Shown in pieces: positions 9,727 to 18,730 of a stretch of DNA of 58,971 bases. The stretch's first letter is position 1. Every line of letters begins with the position of its first letter. Below the pieces are notes generated by a model. That model had not been told where the DNA came from. It ran no database searches and saw nothing but the letters and a program-made list of their open reading frames with translations. The translations under genes and the position numbers were made by a program. Source of the stretch: Maricaulis sp. (lineage in GTDB: Bacteria > Pseudomonadota > Alphaproteobacteria > Caulobacterales > Maricaulaceae); NCBI GenBank assembly GCA_029251785.1, contig JAQXCQ010000190.1, positions 1 through 58,971 of the forward strand, in the 5' to 3' direction.

Positions 9727-11628
9727 CTAAGCGTCGGCCGATTGCCCGATATCGTCACCGAGCGTGGAAAATTGAAGTTTGATATAGCGGGCGTACAAGC
9801 CGCCACGTGATAGCAAATCCTCATGGCTTCCTTGATCGACAATTTGGCCCTCATCCATCACCACAATATAATCCGCGTTGCGGACTGTCGCCAGCCGGTG
9901 GGCGATTACCAGGGTTGTTCGGTTCCGAGACAGCGCTTCAACGGCGGTTTGGATAACTTGTTCATTCTCCGAATCCAGCGCGCTGGTCGCTTCGTCCAGC
10001 AACAAGACAGGAGCATCCCTCAAGATCGCTCGTGCGATCGCCAAACGTTGTCTTTGGCCGCCGGAAAGCGTGCTCGCATTCTCCCCCAACTGCGTATCAT
10101 AACCCTGTGGTAGCGCGTTGATGAAATCGTCGGCATTGGCCGCCCGGGCCGCATCGAAAACTTCTTTATCGGATGCAGAGGACCGGCCAAACCTAATATT
10201 GTCGGCAACAGAGCCGCTAAACAGCGGTGCATTCTGTTGCACAATTGAAATGGCGCTTCTCAACTCGGTGGGGTCGAGCTGGCTGATGTCGACACCATCG
10301 AGGCGCAGTAGGCCGGTATTGGGATCGTACAATCTCAGCAGCAATTGGAACATGGTGGTTTTGCCGGCACCTGACGGCCCGACGAGAGCGACAGTCTGAC
10401 CCGGTTCAACTTTAAGCGATACGCCACGCAAGGCCGGTACATCGGGTCTGGTTGGATAGGAAAAGGCGACATCCTCAAAAACCAATTCGCCGCGGACAGG
10501 GTGAGGCAGAGATGTTGGCTTTGCGGGAGCCTTGATGTCGGGTTTCGCCGCCAGCAATTCCATCAAACGCTCGGTTGCACCCGCGGCACGCATAATCTCG
10601 GTATAGGTTTCCGTCAGCATGCCAACACCGCTAACCGCCACAAACGCGTACATCACAAACTGCGTCATCGCACCCGGCGTAATGGCGTTGTTTTGCACTT
10701 GCACCGCGCCAAACCACAGCACAGCGATCAGACCTGAGAGGATGACCGTGAAGATCACCGCAGTCATGATGGAACGAACGGCAATCCGGGTGAGGGATGT
10801 CTTGAAAGTGTTTTCTACCGCCTCGCCAAACCGGATGATTTCCTCAGGTTCGCGAGTAAAGGCCTGAACGGTCTGGATCGCTTGCAGGCTCTCCGTGGCG
10901 CGCGCGGAAGCTTCCGCCAGATTGTCCTGACTGGACCGCGACAGGCGCTGCATCCGGCGACCAAACAGCATGATCGGACCGAGGATTAAAGGTCCCATTG
11001 CCAGCACCATAAGGGCGAGCTGCCAATTCACAACGACCATCAAGACCAAAGCGCCAACGGTTGTCGCGACAGTGCGCAGCGCGATCGAGACCGACGACCC
11101 AACGACCGTTTGAACCAGTGTTGTATCGGTTGTCAGCCGGGACAGCACTTCGCCTGTCCGGGTCGTGGCGTAAAAACTGGGACTCAGATCCAGCAAATGA
11201 TCAAAAACCGCGCGCCGAAGATCAGCAACGACCCGCTCACCGAGCCGACTGATGAAGTAATAGCGCAGCGCACTGGCGATACCGAGCAGGGCTGCCACGA
11301 TCATGCCAGCGATGAAATAGGTGGACAGGTCTGAACTGATCGAAAAGCCTGTACAAAGATCAGAAGTAGCCGCGCCCCCAAAACCGCAATCCACCACCAG
11401 ACGAAACGCACCCGGAAGCAGGAGGGTAAGCGCGGACGCCAGGATCAAAAACAGCGTGAAGGCGGCCAGCAAGCCGGGATAGGCGAGGACGTAGGGGATC
11501 AGTCTGCGAAGTGGTTTCGCCGTTCTCGCCTTATCGCGATGAGCGCGATCACGCTCCAATTCTGATGCAAAGCTGGACCCGCGATCGACATTGGCTTGCT
11601 GGTCAGATGTGGTGGTTTCGGTTGTCAC
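9727..11628 (-). CDS. ABC exporter half-transporter (fused membrane and ATPase domains)
   Basis: The 633-residue protein is a type IV ABC exporter half-molecule of the MsbA/multidrug class, which should work as a homodimer. After a charged ~40-residue N-terminal tail it has six membrane helices (about 50-330), with a cysteine-containing extracytoplasmic loop near residue 80-95. The ATPase follows: Walker A GPSGAGKT, signature LSGGQRQRLA, Walker B VLLLDEATSALD and the H-loop AHRLATV. The substrate is unknown; lipid, drug or peptide export are all possible. It uses a GTG start. The upstream 150 bases hold a small GCGCAT-TT-ATGCGC palindrome (11658-11671) that might be an operator. Confidence 0.92.
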   Translation of the reverse strand: MTTETTTSDQQANVDRGSSFASELERDRAHRDKARTAKPLRRLIPYVLAYPGLLAAFTLFLILASALTLLLPGAFRLVVDCGFGGAATSDLCTGFSISSDLSTYFIAGMIVAALLGIASALRYYFISRLGERVVADLRRAVFDHLLDLSPSFYATTRTGEVLSRLTTDTTLVQTVVGSSVSIALRTVATTVGALVLMVVVNWQLALMVLAMGPLILGPIMLFGRRMQRLSRSSQDNLAEASARATESLQAIQTVQAFTREPEEIIRFGEAVENTFKTSLTRIAVRSIMTAVIFTVILSGLIAVLWFGAVQVQNNAITPGAMTQFVMYAFVAVSGVGMLTETYTEIMRAAGATERLMELLAAKPDIKAPAKPTSLPHPVRGELVFEDVAFSYPTRPDVPALRGVSLKVEPGQTVALVGPSGAGKTTMFQLLLRLYDPNTGLLRLDGVDISQLDPTELRSAISIVQQNAPLFSGSVADNIRFGRSSASDKEVFDAARAANADDFINALPQGYDTQLGENASTLSGGQRQRLAIARAILRDAPVLLLDEATSALDSENEQVIQTAVEALSRNRTTLVIAHRLATVRNADYIVVMDEGQIVDQGSHEDLLSRGGLYARYIKLQFSTLGDDIGQSADA

Positions 11629-11778
11629 AGACAGGCTCCGATTAAGCTTGAAACCGCGCGCATTTATGCGCCAACGGAGTATCGTAGTGATCAGTGGTAT
11701 CAGTTGGGGTGTCTGTCGGGTAGATCAACCACCGGCACACGACAAGTCCCTATTGAACATGCAGATCATGCAATTCTA

Positions 11779-12381
11779 TCAGAGCCAACCGTTTTGACGC
11801 GCGCTGCGAAACGCTTCAACCCGATTGCTTGCACCCAACTTGCTCATCGCCTCGGCGAGATAGTTTCTGACAGTTCCCGACGACAAATTCAGCTCGAGAG
11901 CAATTTCCTTGTTTTGCTTGCCGGCTTCTACTAGTCGCAGGATTTGTCGTTCTCGATTGCTGAGCGGATCTGGCATGGACCACGCGGCCTCGACAAGGTC
12001 CTTAGCAACCACGCGCACACCGGAATGAACCTTGCGTACAGCATCGGCCAATTCCTCGCTGGGTGTGTCCTTGAGCACATATCCCCCAACACCCGCATCC
12101 ATAGCGCGCTTGAGGTAACCAGATCGAGCAAAAGTCGTCACGATCAGGATCTTTGTACCTAACTTTTCATCTCGAATTTTCTCGGCCAGTTCAATCCCGG
12201 TCAGACCCGGCATTTCGATATCCGTTACCAGAACGTCAGGTCGCTTCGTGACAACTTCATCATAGGCAAGTCGCCCGTCTTCTGCCTGCGCGATGACCTC
12301 GATATCGTCCTCAAGCGCAAGCAGGGTCGAGAGCGCCCCTCGAAGAAGGGACTGATCTTCGGCCAGGATAATCTTGATCAT
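11779..12381 (-). CDS. NarL/LuxR-family response regulator (DesR-like)
   Basis: The 200-residue protein has a receiver domain with acidic residues Glu8/Asp9, phospho-acceptor Asp54 (LVTDIEMPG) and the conserved Lys in YVLKD. A C-terminal LuxR-type helix-turn-helix follows (about 140-190, SNRERQILRLVEAGKQNKEIA). It should bind DNA as a dimer once phosphorylated by the kinase encoded just upstream, with which it overlaps by 4 bases (ATGA). It is the last gene of the five-gene operon. The tandem repeat at 17055-17089 in front of that operon is the most likely target. Confidence 0.92.
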   Translation of the reverse strand: MIKIILAEDQSLLRGALSTLLALEDDIEVIAQAEDGRLAYDEVVTKRPDVLVTDIEMPGLTGIELAEKIRDEKLGTKILIVTTFARSGYLKRAMDAGVGGYVLKDTPSEELADAVRKVHSGVRVVAKDLVEAAWSMPDPLSNRERQILRLVEAGKQNKEIALELNLSSGTVRNYLAEAMSKLGASNRVEAFRSARQNGWL

Positions 12382-13511
12382 GTCAGCGCGCCCTTGATGC
12401 CGGTTTTGCCGTCGGGAATATGCATCGAGATGCGAAACCCTGCGGCGAGCGAAATCACGACGCGCCCGTTCAGTGCCTCGACGCGCTGGCGCAAACCCTT
12501 CAGGCCGGAACCTTCATCTATGCTGCCGCCATCCCCGTCATCCTGCATCTCTACAACGACGGCCTGACCATCGTGCTGCAATTGTAGGCAAGCCTGCCGC
12601 GCTCCGGAGTGCCGGATGATATTCGTCGACGTTTCGCGGACCGCCAGACCCAATACCTGGCTGCGCCGCGCATCCAGATCGGGAATATCGCCTTCGACGG
12701 TGAAGTTGATACCCGCCGCATTGAAGGCGTGCCCCGCGTGGGCAATCTCTTCTTCCAGAGTCGTGCCCCCCATATTGGCAACGGCCTTGCGCACGTCCTG
12801 GAGCGCGCCGCGCGAGGCATCGCGAATTTCACGAATTTCCCGGGCGGCCCGTTCGGGCTCCGTCGTTAGAAACTTTTCCGCGACCTGCGATTTGACCGCC
12901 ACCATAGTCAGCGTGTGGCCCAGCAAATCATGCAGATCACGCGCGATACGCTCACGCTCTGCGATGGCGGCAAGCTGTTGATCTAGCACACGTGCCCGCT
13001 CTAGCCGGCCCTGACGGTCTCGATATTCCGCACTGGCCATACAGCTGATACCGACGATGAAGCCCATCACCAGATTGAGCGCTATTTCGAAAACATGGCT
13101 TTGGAGGTACAGGCTGGCGGCGAGGAAGACCGTAGAGAGTGCGATCAGGTAGAACATGCCGTAGCGGCTTGGCTTTTGATAGCTGGCCTGCACGCACGCA
13201 TAGATATGAAAAACGCCGTGCGAGCCATGGAATGGCATTGCCGCGATTGAGATCACCTCCATCGCAATCATGATCCAGAGATCCCGCGGCGTCGAATTTT
13301 CAAAGCCTCGGTAAAAGAGCGGCAGGAACACAGCGAGCGCAACAACCAAGACACCGATATCTATCAATTCCGGCGCACGAAAAAACCAGGGCACGCCGTA
13401 GAAGAGCAGATAAACGAGGTAAAACTCTCTTCGTGATCCAAGCATCTTCGGTCGCCAGGGCGTGCCACGGTCGCTTTGGTCAGTCTTCGATATGGTTTCA
13501 GGATCGTCCAT
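12378..13511 (-). CDS. DesK-type sensor histidine kinase
   Basis: The 377-residue kinase has four to six membrane segments between residues 28 and 155 and no large periplasmic domain, so it probably senses the membrane or an intramembrane ligand. A HisKA_3 dimerisation domain follows, with phospho-acceptor His194 in ERIARDLHDLLGHT. A compact ATPase domain carries the N box (Asn297, ETSTNIIRHS), DDGDGG and GSGLKGL. This is the DesK/NarX class that pairs with LuxR-type regulators, matching the next gene. The ABC transporter genes upstream suggest a stress-sensing and export module like those for lipids or antimicrobial peptides. Confidence 0.92.
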   Translation of the reverse strand: MDDPETISKTDQSDRGTPWRPKMLGSRREFYLVYLLFYGVPWFFRAPELIDIGVLVVALAVFLPLFYRGFENSTPRDLWIMIAMEVISIAAMPFHGSHGVFHIYACVQASYQKPSRYGMFYLIALSTVFLAASLYLQSHVFEIALNLVMGFIVGISCMASAEYRDRQGRLERARVLDQQLAAIAERERIARDLHDLLGHTLTMVAVKSQVAEKFLTTEPERAAREIREIRDASRGALQDVRKAVANMGGTTLEEEIAHAGHAFNAAGINFTVEGDIPDLDARRSQVLGLAVRETSTNIIRHSGARQACLQLQHDGQAVVVEMQDDGDGGSIDEGSGLKGLRQRVEALNGRVVISLAAGFRISMHIPDGKTGIKGALT

Positions 13512-13516
13512 GGGCG

Positions 13517-15310
13517 TTATTGCAGCCTCACATTGTCGACTTCATAGACAAACTCGCCTGATTGCGGGCCGGCGACAATAGCCAGGCCAACGAAATCTTC
13601 GGGATTAAAATCGACGAAGTCAGCAATTTCCATAGAGACAATCTGCCAGCTATTCGTCACCTCGAAGCGCTGATTGGGGGGTGTCCCAGCAAGTGTTGAG
13701 TTGAACATCATGACCGAATACTCGCCCGGCGTGCCACGCACTTGGAAAACAATACTATCATATTCGGCGATGCTGCCCGTCTGCTCAAGCCCCATGGATA
13801 TGCCGGCCCAAGGGGCAAAGAAACCTGGTTGGACAGAGGCGTCGATAGACGCCGCGCCCGCTGACCCGTTGGCTCCCGGTTGAATATGCGAGATGGCGGC
13901 GGTTGACGCCCCGCCCATCATGGAATCGTCGGTGGACGTCCATGACACAGGCGTTTCTCCGTCCAGCCCGGTCTCAAAATCGCCTAAGCCAGCATCCTCG
14001 AGGCGAGGCGCTGTGCGGGGCGTAGTGAGCGCACGTTCGACGATATAGCCATTCTTTATGACCGTATTGATGTCACGAATACCGGCAGTGCCAATCCGGG
14101 GGTCACCATTGATAATCACCAGATCAGCGCGGGCACCGATCTCAATTCGACCTCTTCCAACAAGGTCGAATGTCTCGGCTGAAGCGCGTGTCGCTGCGTG
14201 AAGGGCGTCAGTAATTGTCAGTCCAGATTGAACCAGCAATTCGATTTCGTGCAACAGGCTGGCACCATAGGTCGTCCCCGGGTTGGGCGCGTCAGAGCCT
14301 GCGAGGATAACGATTCCGGCCTCATGTAATCGGCGCACATTTTCTTTTGCCAGATCAAAATCAAACCCCGGTATCCCACCTGGGAAGTTGTTGTTCAGGC
14401 TCTGCGCCTGCGTCGGTGTCAAAAATGTTTCGATTGAGGGGTCGGAGGCGAATTGCGCACTGCTCTGCGTATTGGCGACTGATGCGATCACCGTCAAAGT
14501 CGGGATGATAAAGATTTCATTGACGCGTGCTGAGGATATGAAGTCTTCACTCACTGCGACATCGGCAAACAGATGAACGAGTCCGTCCACACCGTCATCG
14601 ACCATGTCTTGTGCCGCTTGCATCGTGGAGATATGCGCCACGACCATCACACCTTGCGCATGCCCTTCCCGAATGATTGCGGCGGCAGTTTCTCTGTCCA
14701 GGCTGGGAAGGCGGTTTTGTCCGGGAATATAGGCCAGCTTGATATAGTCCGAACCTTCCTCGATCCGCCGGCTAACCCAGCCGGAGGCCTCTTCCGGCGT
14801 GCTCAGTGTTTCGATCGGCACACCAAATTGTGTGCCGTGTCCGCCTTCAATGGTCGCCATATTACCGGCGCTATAAAAGTCGGAGAGCGTGGTCTGGTCT
14901 AGACTGTCGCGAAGGGCCGCATTGCTCTCAAGCAAACCTGGGGCGGTAAACATGTCGAGATTAGTTGTGACTCCAAATCTGAGACTGTCAGTCAGCGCTT
15001 GTCCAAAGACATGGGTATGAGCATCGATCAGGCCCGGCAGCAGCGTCTGGCCCTGACCGTCAATGACCTGCATGTCGTCCGATGCGGGTAGGTCGATACC
15101 GATATCGGCAATACGACCTTCGCGGACCATTACATCGTGATCGTCCAACCAGGTTGTGCCATTAAAAACATCGATATTTCGTACCATCAATCCAGCGGAT
15201 GGATCGAATGTTGTTTCGTTCGACGATACAGGTGTCGGAAGCGAAAGCATGACAGTTCCGACGGCGACAATGACGACCGAAATAGCCGTAAAGAGAACGC
15301 GCTTCAGCAT
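13517..15310 (-). CDS. exported amidohydrolase with C-terminal CIA30-like domain
   Basis: The 597-residue protein has an N-terminal signal or anchor segment (about 1-30). An imidazolonepropionase-like metal-dependent amidohydrolase follows: HTH at 98-100, Lys191 (probable bridging lysine), His226, His246 and Asp340 (LAGSDAPNPG). Residues ~444-597 form a beta-rich domain resembling CIA30 (LGDFETG...SWTSTDDSMMGGAS). Related secreted amidohydrolases hydrolyse dipeptides or cyclic amides; the substrate here is unknown. It sits between the ABC-2 permease (21-base gap) and the DesK-type kinase (5-base gap). It may degrade or process whatever the transporter and kinase deal with. Confidence 0.86.
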   Translation of the reverse strand: MLKRVLFTAISVVIVAVGTVMLSLPTPVSSNETTFDPSAGLMVRNIDVFNGTTWLDDHDVMVREGRIADIGIDLPASDDMQVIDGQGQTLLPGLIDAHTHVFGQALTDSLRFGVTTNLDMFTAPGLLESNAALRDSLDQTTLSDFYSAGNMATIEGGHGTQFGVPIETLSTPEEASGWVSRRIEEGSDYIKLAYIPGQNRLPSLDRETAAAIIREGHAQGVMVVAHISTMQAAQDMVDDGVDGLVHLFADVAVSEDFISSARVNEIFIIPTLTVIASVANTQSSAQFASDPSIETFLTPTQAQSLNNNFPGGIPGFDFDLAKENVRRLHEAGIVILAGSDAPNPGTTYGASLLHEIELLVQSGLTITDALHAATRASAETFDLVGRGRIEIGARADLVIINGDPRIGTAGIRDINTVIKNGYIVERALTTPRTAPRLEDAGLGDFETGLDGETPVSWTSTDDSMMGGASTAAISHIQPGANGSAGAASIDASVQPGFFAPWAGISMGLEQTGSIAEYDSIVFQVRGTPGEYSVMMFNSTLAGTPPNQRFEVTNSWQIVSMEIADFVDFNPEDFVGLAIVAGPQSGEFVYEVDNVRLQ

Positions 15311-15331
15311 TGGAAATATCCTTCTAATCTA

Positions 15332-16078
15332 TCAGCTTGAGCGCTGGCGAGCCCAGGAAAACAGTGCCAAGGCCGCGAGTCCGCCAGTCATCGCCAACAC
15401 CACAACAAGGCTCTGCATGACGTGGTGTGTGCCCGGGGCCTGGCCGACGAATAAGGCAATTTCAGCGAGATGATAGGAGGGCAGGAACTGGGCGATGGAC
15501 TGAAGAGCGGGCGGGAAAATCACCACGGGGATCCATAAGCCGCCCAGTGCCGACATCACCATGAATACCAGATTGGTGACGGCGACCGCAGCGTTGGACT
15601 CAAACGAGAATCCCAAGGTCAGACCCAGCAAAACGAAGGGGAGGGAAGCCAGTAATTGAACGCCGAACAGCGAAACCCAAACTTCGCGCTCCATGACAAC
15701 GCCCGCGCCAAAGCCTGCTATGACGTAGACCAGGCCAAGCGAAACCGAAGCAAACAGTAAAGTCGCTGTCAATTTGGAGGCGATATAGACAATCCCAGGC
15801 GCTGGACTAGCACGTTTTAGGTCGAGCCAGCCGCGGGCACGTTCATTGGCCACTCCGACACCGAACCCAAATAAGGATGGGCCCATGACGGCAAACACAC
15901 CGAAAGTTGCCAACATATACTCAGCGTTCTGATGGCTGCCGGGCAGTGCAATCGCAAACAGGGCGTAAAAGCCGGATGGCATGACCAGGGTTGGAATGAA
16001 AAATTCCGGGGCACGCAACAATTTCAGCAATTCCGCGCCGGCTTCTTTTTGAAAGGCATTCCAGATCGAATAGCTCAT
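15332..16078 (-). CDS. ABC-2 type permease
   Basis: The 248-residue protein has six predicted membrane helices and the ABC-2 permease layout: a first helix near 27-50, a cytoplasmic RGWLDLKRASPAPG coupling segment, then paired helices ending in a helix near 225-242. It should form the channel of a two-subunit exporter with the ATPase encoded immediately upstream, whose stop it overlaps by 3 bases (ATGA). DesK/DesR-linked ABC-2 exporters in other bacteria handle lipids, antibiotics or peptides; no substrate can be read from the sequence. Confidence 0.88.
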   Translation of the reverse strand: MSYSIWNAFQKEAGAELLKLLRAPEFFIPTLVMPSGFYALFAIALPGSHQNAEYMLATFGVFAVMGPSLFGFGVGVANERARGWLDLKRASPAPGIVYIASKLTATLLFASVSLGLVYVIAGFGAGVVMEREVWVSLFGVQLLASLPFVLLGLTLGFSFESNAAVAVTNLVFMVMSALGGLWIPVVIFPPALQSIAQFLPSYHLAEIALFVGQAPGTHHVMQSLVVVLAMTGGLAALALFSWARQRSS

Positions 16079-16992
16079 GGGTCCGTCTTTCCGTTGGTTC
16101 TGTTGGTCAGGCCCAGGAAGGCCTCTTCGAGTGACGGTCGCTCAATTGTGAGGTCGCTCAACTCAGGATCGATTTCTAGGAGTGCCCGCAGGCTGGCAAC
16201 GGCATCCGCGCTCAAAATTTCCACGAATCTGCCGGCGAAATTGACCGAGCGCACAGCGCTCAATGTTGCGAGCTGGCGTGCATTAATGCGGGTAACACAG
16301 CGGATCAAGGCACCGCCAACGGTGTCGCGAATTTCAGTTGTCGGGGCATCCGCGATGATGCGTCCCTCATTCATGACGATGATCCGGTCAGCCAACGCGT
16401 CGGCTTCTTCCAGATAATGCGTGGTCAGTATGATGGTCACATTCTGCTCAGCCAAGGTCCGGACCGTTTTCCACAGAATGCGACGCGCATCGCTATCGAG
16501 CCCAGTGGTTGGTTCATCAAGGAAAATAAGCCGAGGTCGACCTACGATCGCGAGGGCAAATTGCACGCGACGCTTCTGGCCACCGGATAATTTTTTGTAC
16601 TGAACATCACAAAATTCCCGCATTTCACACAGGCCAAGCACCTCATCAAGCGCGCGGGGATCAGGGTAATAACTGGCCATCAACTCGATGTTTTCCCGAG
16701 CTGTTAGCAGGTCGGGAAGATCTGAATTTTGTAGCATGGCCCCTGTGGATTGCCGGGCAAGGGCATGCCCAGATTTTTGGCCAAGCACGCGGATATCACC
16801 CTTGCTTTGCGCGGTCAGTCCGAGCGCACAATTGATAAGCGTCGTTTTTCCGGCACCATTAGATCCCAGAAGTGCGGTTATGCCCCCGGCAGAGATTTCC
16901 AGATCAACACCATCAAGCGCCCGTGTGCGCCCGAAGGTTTTGACCAGATCTGTTGCGATAATCGCTGGTTGGTTTGTCTTTTCATCCAACAC
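16075..16992 (-). CDS. ABC transporter ATP-binding protein (ABC-2 exporter)
   Basis: The 305-residue ATPase has Walker A LLGSNGAGKTT, the Q-loop region with MLQNSDLPDL, signature LSGGQKRRVQFA, Walker B LIFLDEPTTGLD and H-loop TTHYLEEAD. A ~90-residue C-terminal extension follows, typical of drug/lipid ABC-2 ATPases (DrrA/NatA-like). It is the first gene of a five-gene operon (ATPase, permease, amidohydrolase, kinase, response regulator). It appears to use GTG at 16992. A tandem 12-bp repeat lies 63-97 bases upstream and may control it. Confidence 0.92.
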   Translation of the reverse strand: MLDEKTNQPAIIATDLVKTFGRTRALDGVDLEISAGGITALLGSNGAGKTTLINCALGLTAQSKGDIRVLGQKSGHALARQSTGAMLQNSDLPDLLTARENIELMASYYPDPRALDEVLGLCEMREFCDVQYKKLSGGQKRRVQFALAIVGRPRLIFLDEPTTGLDSDARRILWKTVRTLAEQNVTIILTTHYLEEADALADRIIVMNEGRIIADAPTTEIRDTVGGALIRCVTRINARQLATLSAVRSVNFAGRFVEILSADAVASLRALLEIDPELSDLTIERPSLEEAFLGLTNRTNGKTDP

Positions 16993-17054
16993 ATTTGCAC
17001 CCGTAATTGCCCATCAGAAATTCGATAGTGCACAGCGCAGCCGTCCTCGTGAAT

Positions 17055-17089
17055 TGACAGACGTCACGGTCGGAAGGTGTCAGATGTCA
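17055..17089 (-). promoter_or_regulatory. tandem 12-bp repeat, candidate response-regulator site
   Basis: TGACAGACGTCA (17055-17066) and TGTCAGATGTCA (17078-17089) match at 10 of 12 positions, and their starts are 23 bases apart, about two helical turns. Each has TGAC/TGTC and GTCA half-sites. They lie just upstream of the ABC ATPase GTG and about 125 bases from the divergent PRMT-like gene. Two same-face dimer sites are what a NarL/DesR-type regulator would use. The assignment to the operon's own regulator is inference. Confidence 0.45.
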
Positions 17090-17212
17090 TAGTCCTGATC
17101 GTTGGCTAATCCGGCGATTGAAGCAGAGCCGCATTGCATCTTGGCGCGCAGGGCAGAACACATTTAGGCTTTGGTCAATGAATGCAAACCGTCGCAAAAT
17201 TCGGGAAATTTG

Positions 17213-18655
17213 ATGACTGCAGTAATCGATGTCGACACTCAAATCGCACAGGGTGTTTCGCTGATCGAAGCGGGCCGCACCGTGGAAGCTCTGGAAGTCT
17301 TTCAGGATATTCTCAAGTCAGACACCGGCAATGTCCAAGCCCTTGGCTGGAGTGGAGTTGGTGCATTCCTTCAGGGTGATAATGAGCGCGCGATTTCCTT
17401 CCTGCAGAACGCTCATGCACTTGCTCCCGAAGATTTTCAGATATTGGCCAATCTGGGTAAGGCGTGCATGGCTGCGGGCCAAGTGGCGGCGGCCCACTCA
17501 TCGTTTCAAAAAGCCTATGAGATTAGTTCGAACGACGCGGAGGTCTGCTATTATCTTGGATACATCACCGAGCATGCAGGAGATGCGGTCGGTGCAGAAA
17601 CGCTCTACAGGCAAGCGCTCAAGATAAACCCGGCTGACCGTCAGATTCATCTGCAATTGTCGAATGTCCTGCACCTTCAAGGCAGGCAGCGTGAGGCGCT
17701 GCGTGTATTACGCATCGCCGAAGCTCGCTTCCCCGATGATCGCGACATCACCTTCGTGCGTGGCCAACTCGCTTCCAATTCGGTTCCCGGCTGGCATCTT
17801 CCCATGCTGGCGGACCAGGCGCGAAATGACGCCTATGAACGGGCCATTATCGCAAAGGTGCAGCCCGGAGATATCGTGCTCGATATCGGAACCGGTTCCG
17901 GCTTGTTGGCCATGATGGCGATACGCGCCGGTGCGGCGCATGTTTATGCCTGCGAGGCCGATGAAATTCTGGCGGATCTCGCGCGCGAAATCGTCGAACG
18001 AAATGGGTTTCAGAACCAGATCACCATTCTCCCAAAACACTCCACCTCCCTGGTCATTGGAGAAGACATGCCACGTCGCGCAGATCTCCTGGTCACCGAG
18101 ATTTTTGACCGTGCCGTTATTGGTGAGGGTGTGCTGCCGACAATGAACCATGCCTGGCAGAATTTGTTGGACAAAAAAGCCCGTGTCATTCCAGAGGGGG
18201 CCACGCTATTTGGTGCCTTGACGCAAGCGCCGCATTTGCAGCGCTTCCATCACATCGAAACCATCAACGGATTCGACCTCAGTCCGATGACCGTCCTCGC
18301 CCACCCGCTCACGTATCGCGATGCCCAAATTGATTTTTCTAAATCGGATCAATGCCATATCCTCAGCGAACCATTTGCCGTGAGAGCGTTCGATTTTCAG
18401 GTCGCGCCGGATCTCGCATTTCGAACCGAAAATTCGGTCCGGATTTCGGAATCCGGCGAGGCAGATTCCATCTTGATGTGGTTTGACTTGCAGTTGGCAC
18501 CCGGTGTGGTGTTTTCCACCCACAACACGCTGGAACATCAACACTGGCGCCAAGCCACACAAATCCTGCTCGATCGAGTCGATTGCCAAAGCGGACAATC
18601 TGTCGACATAAGCAGCGCCTATAACGGATATTTCGACTTCAGCATTGGCGTCTAG
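17213..18655 (+). CDS. TPR-domain protein arginine methyltransferase-like protein (PRMT7/9-like)
   Basis: The 480-residue protein joins about five TPR units (residues 10-180) to a PRMT-type methyltransferase. Motifs, numbered from ATG 17213: an N-terminal segment VPGWHLPMLAD, motif I VLDIGTGSGLLA (222-233), acidic post-I Glu248 (ACEADE), the double-E loop TEIFDRAVIGEG with Glu296 and Glu305, and a THW-like QHW ending near 445. These are hallmarks of protein arginine methyltransferases. The IFD..IGEG wording resembles PRMT7/PRMT9, and TPR-PRMT is the layout of animal PRMT9. The expected reaction is SAM-dependent methylation of arginine in a partner bound by the TPRs. ATG 17213 is preferred to an upstream TTG at 17171. 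Confidence 0.82.
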   Translation: MTAVIDVDTQIAQGVSLIEAGRTVEALEVFQDILKSDTGNVQALGWSGVGAFLQGDNERAISFLQNAHALAPEDFQILANLGKACMAAGQVAAAHSSFQKAYEISSNDAEVCYYLGYITEHAGDAVGAETLYRQALKINPADRQIHLQLSNVLHLQGRQREALRVLRIAEARFPDDRDITFVRGQLASNSVPGWHLPMLADQARNDAYERAIIAKVQPGDIVLDIGTGSGLLAMMAIRAGAAHVYACEADEILADLAREIVERNGFQNQITILPKHSTSLVIGEDMPRRADLLVTEIFDRAVIGEGVLPTMNHAWQNLLDKKARVIPEGATLFGALTQAPHLQRFHHIETINGFDLSPMTVLAHPLTYRDAQIDFSKSDQCHILSEPFAVRAFDFQVAPDLAFRTENSVRISESGEADSILMWFDLQLAPGVVFSTHNTLEHQHWRQATQILLDRVDCQSGQSVDISSAYNGYFDFSIGV

Positions 18656-18730
18656 CGGCATGGGGCGCTACACCCTCCTCTGGACCCAGGCCGGATGGAT
18701 GAGTTTCGATTATGTCGCGCATAAACTCTG

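Noticed and set aside
11658-11671. GCGCAT-TT-ATGCGC palindrome before the ABC exporter gene
   Set aside because: Too short and isolated to call as a terminator or operator; noted only in the exporter entry.
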